From assembly GCA_021789565.1 (NCBI GenBank), contig JAJYJL010000635.1, forward strand, positions 1 to 5,649: a DNA stretch of 5,649 bases, in the 5' to 3' direction. Below are positions 4,942-5,649 of the stretch, piece after piece. The notes below the pieces were generated by a model. That model ran no database searches. It saw only the letters and a list, made by a program, of their open reading frames with translations, and had not been told where the DNA came from. Position 1 is the first letter of the stretch. Each line of letters starts with the position of its first letter. The DNA comes from Acidobacteriota bacterium (GTDB lineage: Bacteria; Acidobacteriota; Terriglobia; UBA7540). A program made the position numbers and the translations under genes.

Positions 4942-5634
4942 ATGAGCAAAATGCAATTACTCCTATTTTCTCTGGTCGCTCTGGCGATGTCCGGCGTGGC
5001 CATCTCCAGCGGACGACCGGACGAACCAACGGTTGTTCGCGTGTTGGACGCGAGCGGGACACCGTATGCCGATGCTGTCGTGCTCGTCAATCCTGGCTGG
5101 CAGGGTGACTCGGTCGCGCTTGTGACCGACCAGAGGGGGAGGGCCACTCTACCGAAGTTGGGCTGCAAGGTGTGCGTCGTGACCGCAGTGGACCCCCGCC
5201 GAATGTTCTTCGACAAGACGACCGAGTTCGAGGAAGGTGTGCCTGCCGTTACCTTGACCCTGCGCGTAAGGCCTGTTGTTGACGTAATGTTCGACCCCGG
5301 GGCAATAAAGGTAGATGTTCGGGTGAAGGACCCTGATGGTATGGCGATTGCTGAGCGGCCCGTCGTGGTTCGTAAGAGGGTTGGGACGATGGAGGACAAT
5401 ACGTTCAGCGTGGATACCACCGACCGGCAGGGCCGGATTAGCCTGAAACTCCGCCCCGGCGAGTACGTCCTGGCGAGCTTGGTAAACGGGAGATTCATGG
5501 AGGCTCCCCTTAACGTTGCGCCCGCCGTTACGCGGAAATGCTCAGAAGTAGAGTCCGACTGCTATATTGCCAACGTGGTTCGTAATCCGCTTCCTGTCCA
5601 CCTCGCTGTCAGGCTTGGCCCTCCAAGCGGGTAG
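4942..5634 (+). CDS. Exported protein with two tandem carboxypeptidase-regulatory/Ig-like units
   Basis: The ATG at 4942 follows AGGAGGAG (4926-4933) by 8 bases. It opens a signal peptide (MSKMQLLLFSLVALAMSGVA, cleavage about residue 20-24), so the 230-residue product should be periplasmic, exported or outer-surface. An upstream in-frame ATG at 4858 lies inside the Rhs gene and would bury the signal peptide, so it is rejected. Two similar units follow. Residues 32-83 run VRVLDASGTPYADAVVLV ... TDQRGRATLP, and residues 126-180 run VRVKDPDGMAIAERPVVV ... TDRQGRISLKLRPGEY. The pattern V-D-x-x-G ... VVV ... TDxxGR ... L is typical of carboxypeptidase regulatory-like or Ig-like beta sandwiches. 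Cysteines at 75/78 and 200/207 could form disulfides outside the cytoplasm. It lies 67 bases after the Rhs tip on the same strand and is probably cotranscribed. A partner or immunity role is possible from position only; the fold itself is common in unrelated surface proteins. Confidence 0.7.
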   Translation: MSKMQLLLFSLVALAMSGVAISSGRPDEPTVVRVLDASGTPYADAVVLVNPGWQGDSVALVTDQRGRATLPKLGCKVCVVTAVDPRRMFFDKTTEFEEGVPAVTLTLRVRPVVDVMFDPGAIKVDVRVKDPDGMAIAERPVVVRKRVGTMEDNTFSVDTTDRQGRISLKLRPGEYVLASLVNGRFMEAPLNVAPAVTRKCSEVESDCYIANVVRNPLPVHLAVRLGPPSG

Positions 5635-5649
5635 CGCATCTATAAGGTT

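Noticed and set aside
4503..5498. 331-codon open frame on the minus strand
   Set aside because: It lies antisense to both the Rhs tip and the exported protein, is rich in Ser, Thr and Arg, and shows no domain; it is a shadow of the plus-strand genes.
1..5649. CRISPR array, tRNA or rRNA genes, insertion sequence
   Set aside because: No regularly spaced repeats, no tRNA arm signatures, no rRNA-like sequence and no transposase were seen on either strand.

Overview
The window looks like a piece of a moderately GC-rich, Gram-negative soil bacterium, most likely an Acidobacteriota genome or metagenome bin. That is inference. It rests on an ENOSF1/FucD-type fuconate dehydratase, a small secreted protein with a TLPAGEY motif of a kind I associate with Acidobacteria, and a short Rhs C-terminal tip of the PWGQ...GRWMTPDP type. 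No marker gene fixes the taxon.

Left part (1-2030): two intact metabolic genes diverge from a roughly 300-bp shared upstream region. On the minus strand is the N-terminal 144-145 residues of the E1 component of 2-oxoglutarate dehydrogenase (sucA), cut by the window edge. On the plus strand is a complete L-fuconate dehydratase (fucD) with all expected enolase-superfamily catalytic residues. Two TTCC(C)GGAA palindromes lie just ahead of sucA.

Middle part (2031-3281): a long gene-poor stretch holds an AT-rich segment, a possible three-helix RNA fold, and a convergent minus-strand gene for a small exported protein. That gene is split over three frames by two apparent single-base losses. Its upstream region is rich in inverted repeats.

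Right part (3282-5649): this looks like an accessory region, all on the plus strand. First comes a two-helix membrane protein, visibly more AT-rich than its neighbours, whose reading frame breaks in a T7 run. Two tandem terminator-like hairpins follow it. Then comes an Rhs tip lacking all its YD repeats, with a C-terminal domain carrying an HELEH (HExxH) zinc-protease motif. Sixty-seven bases downstream is a signal-peptide protein built from two related beta-sandwich units. The Rhs tip and the exported protein look like a toxin/partner pair; immunity is a hypothesis, not a demonstrated function.

Three frame breaks in two separate genes are each explained by loss of one base from a homopolymer (a G run, an A run and a T run). 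This pattern suggests either sequencing or assembly indels, or real decay of the accessory region. It decides whether these genes are read as functional.
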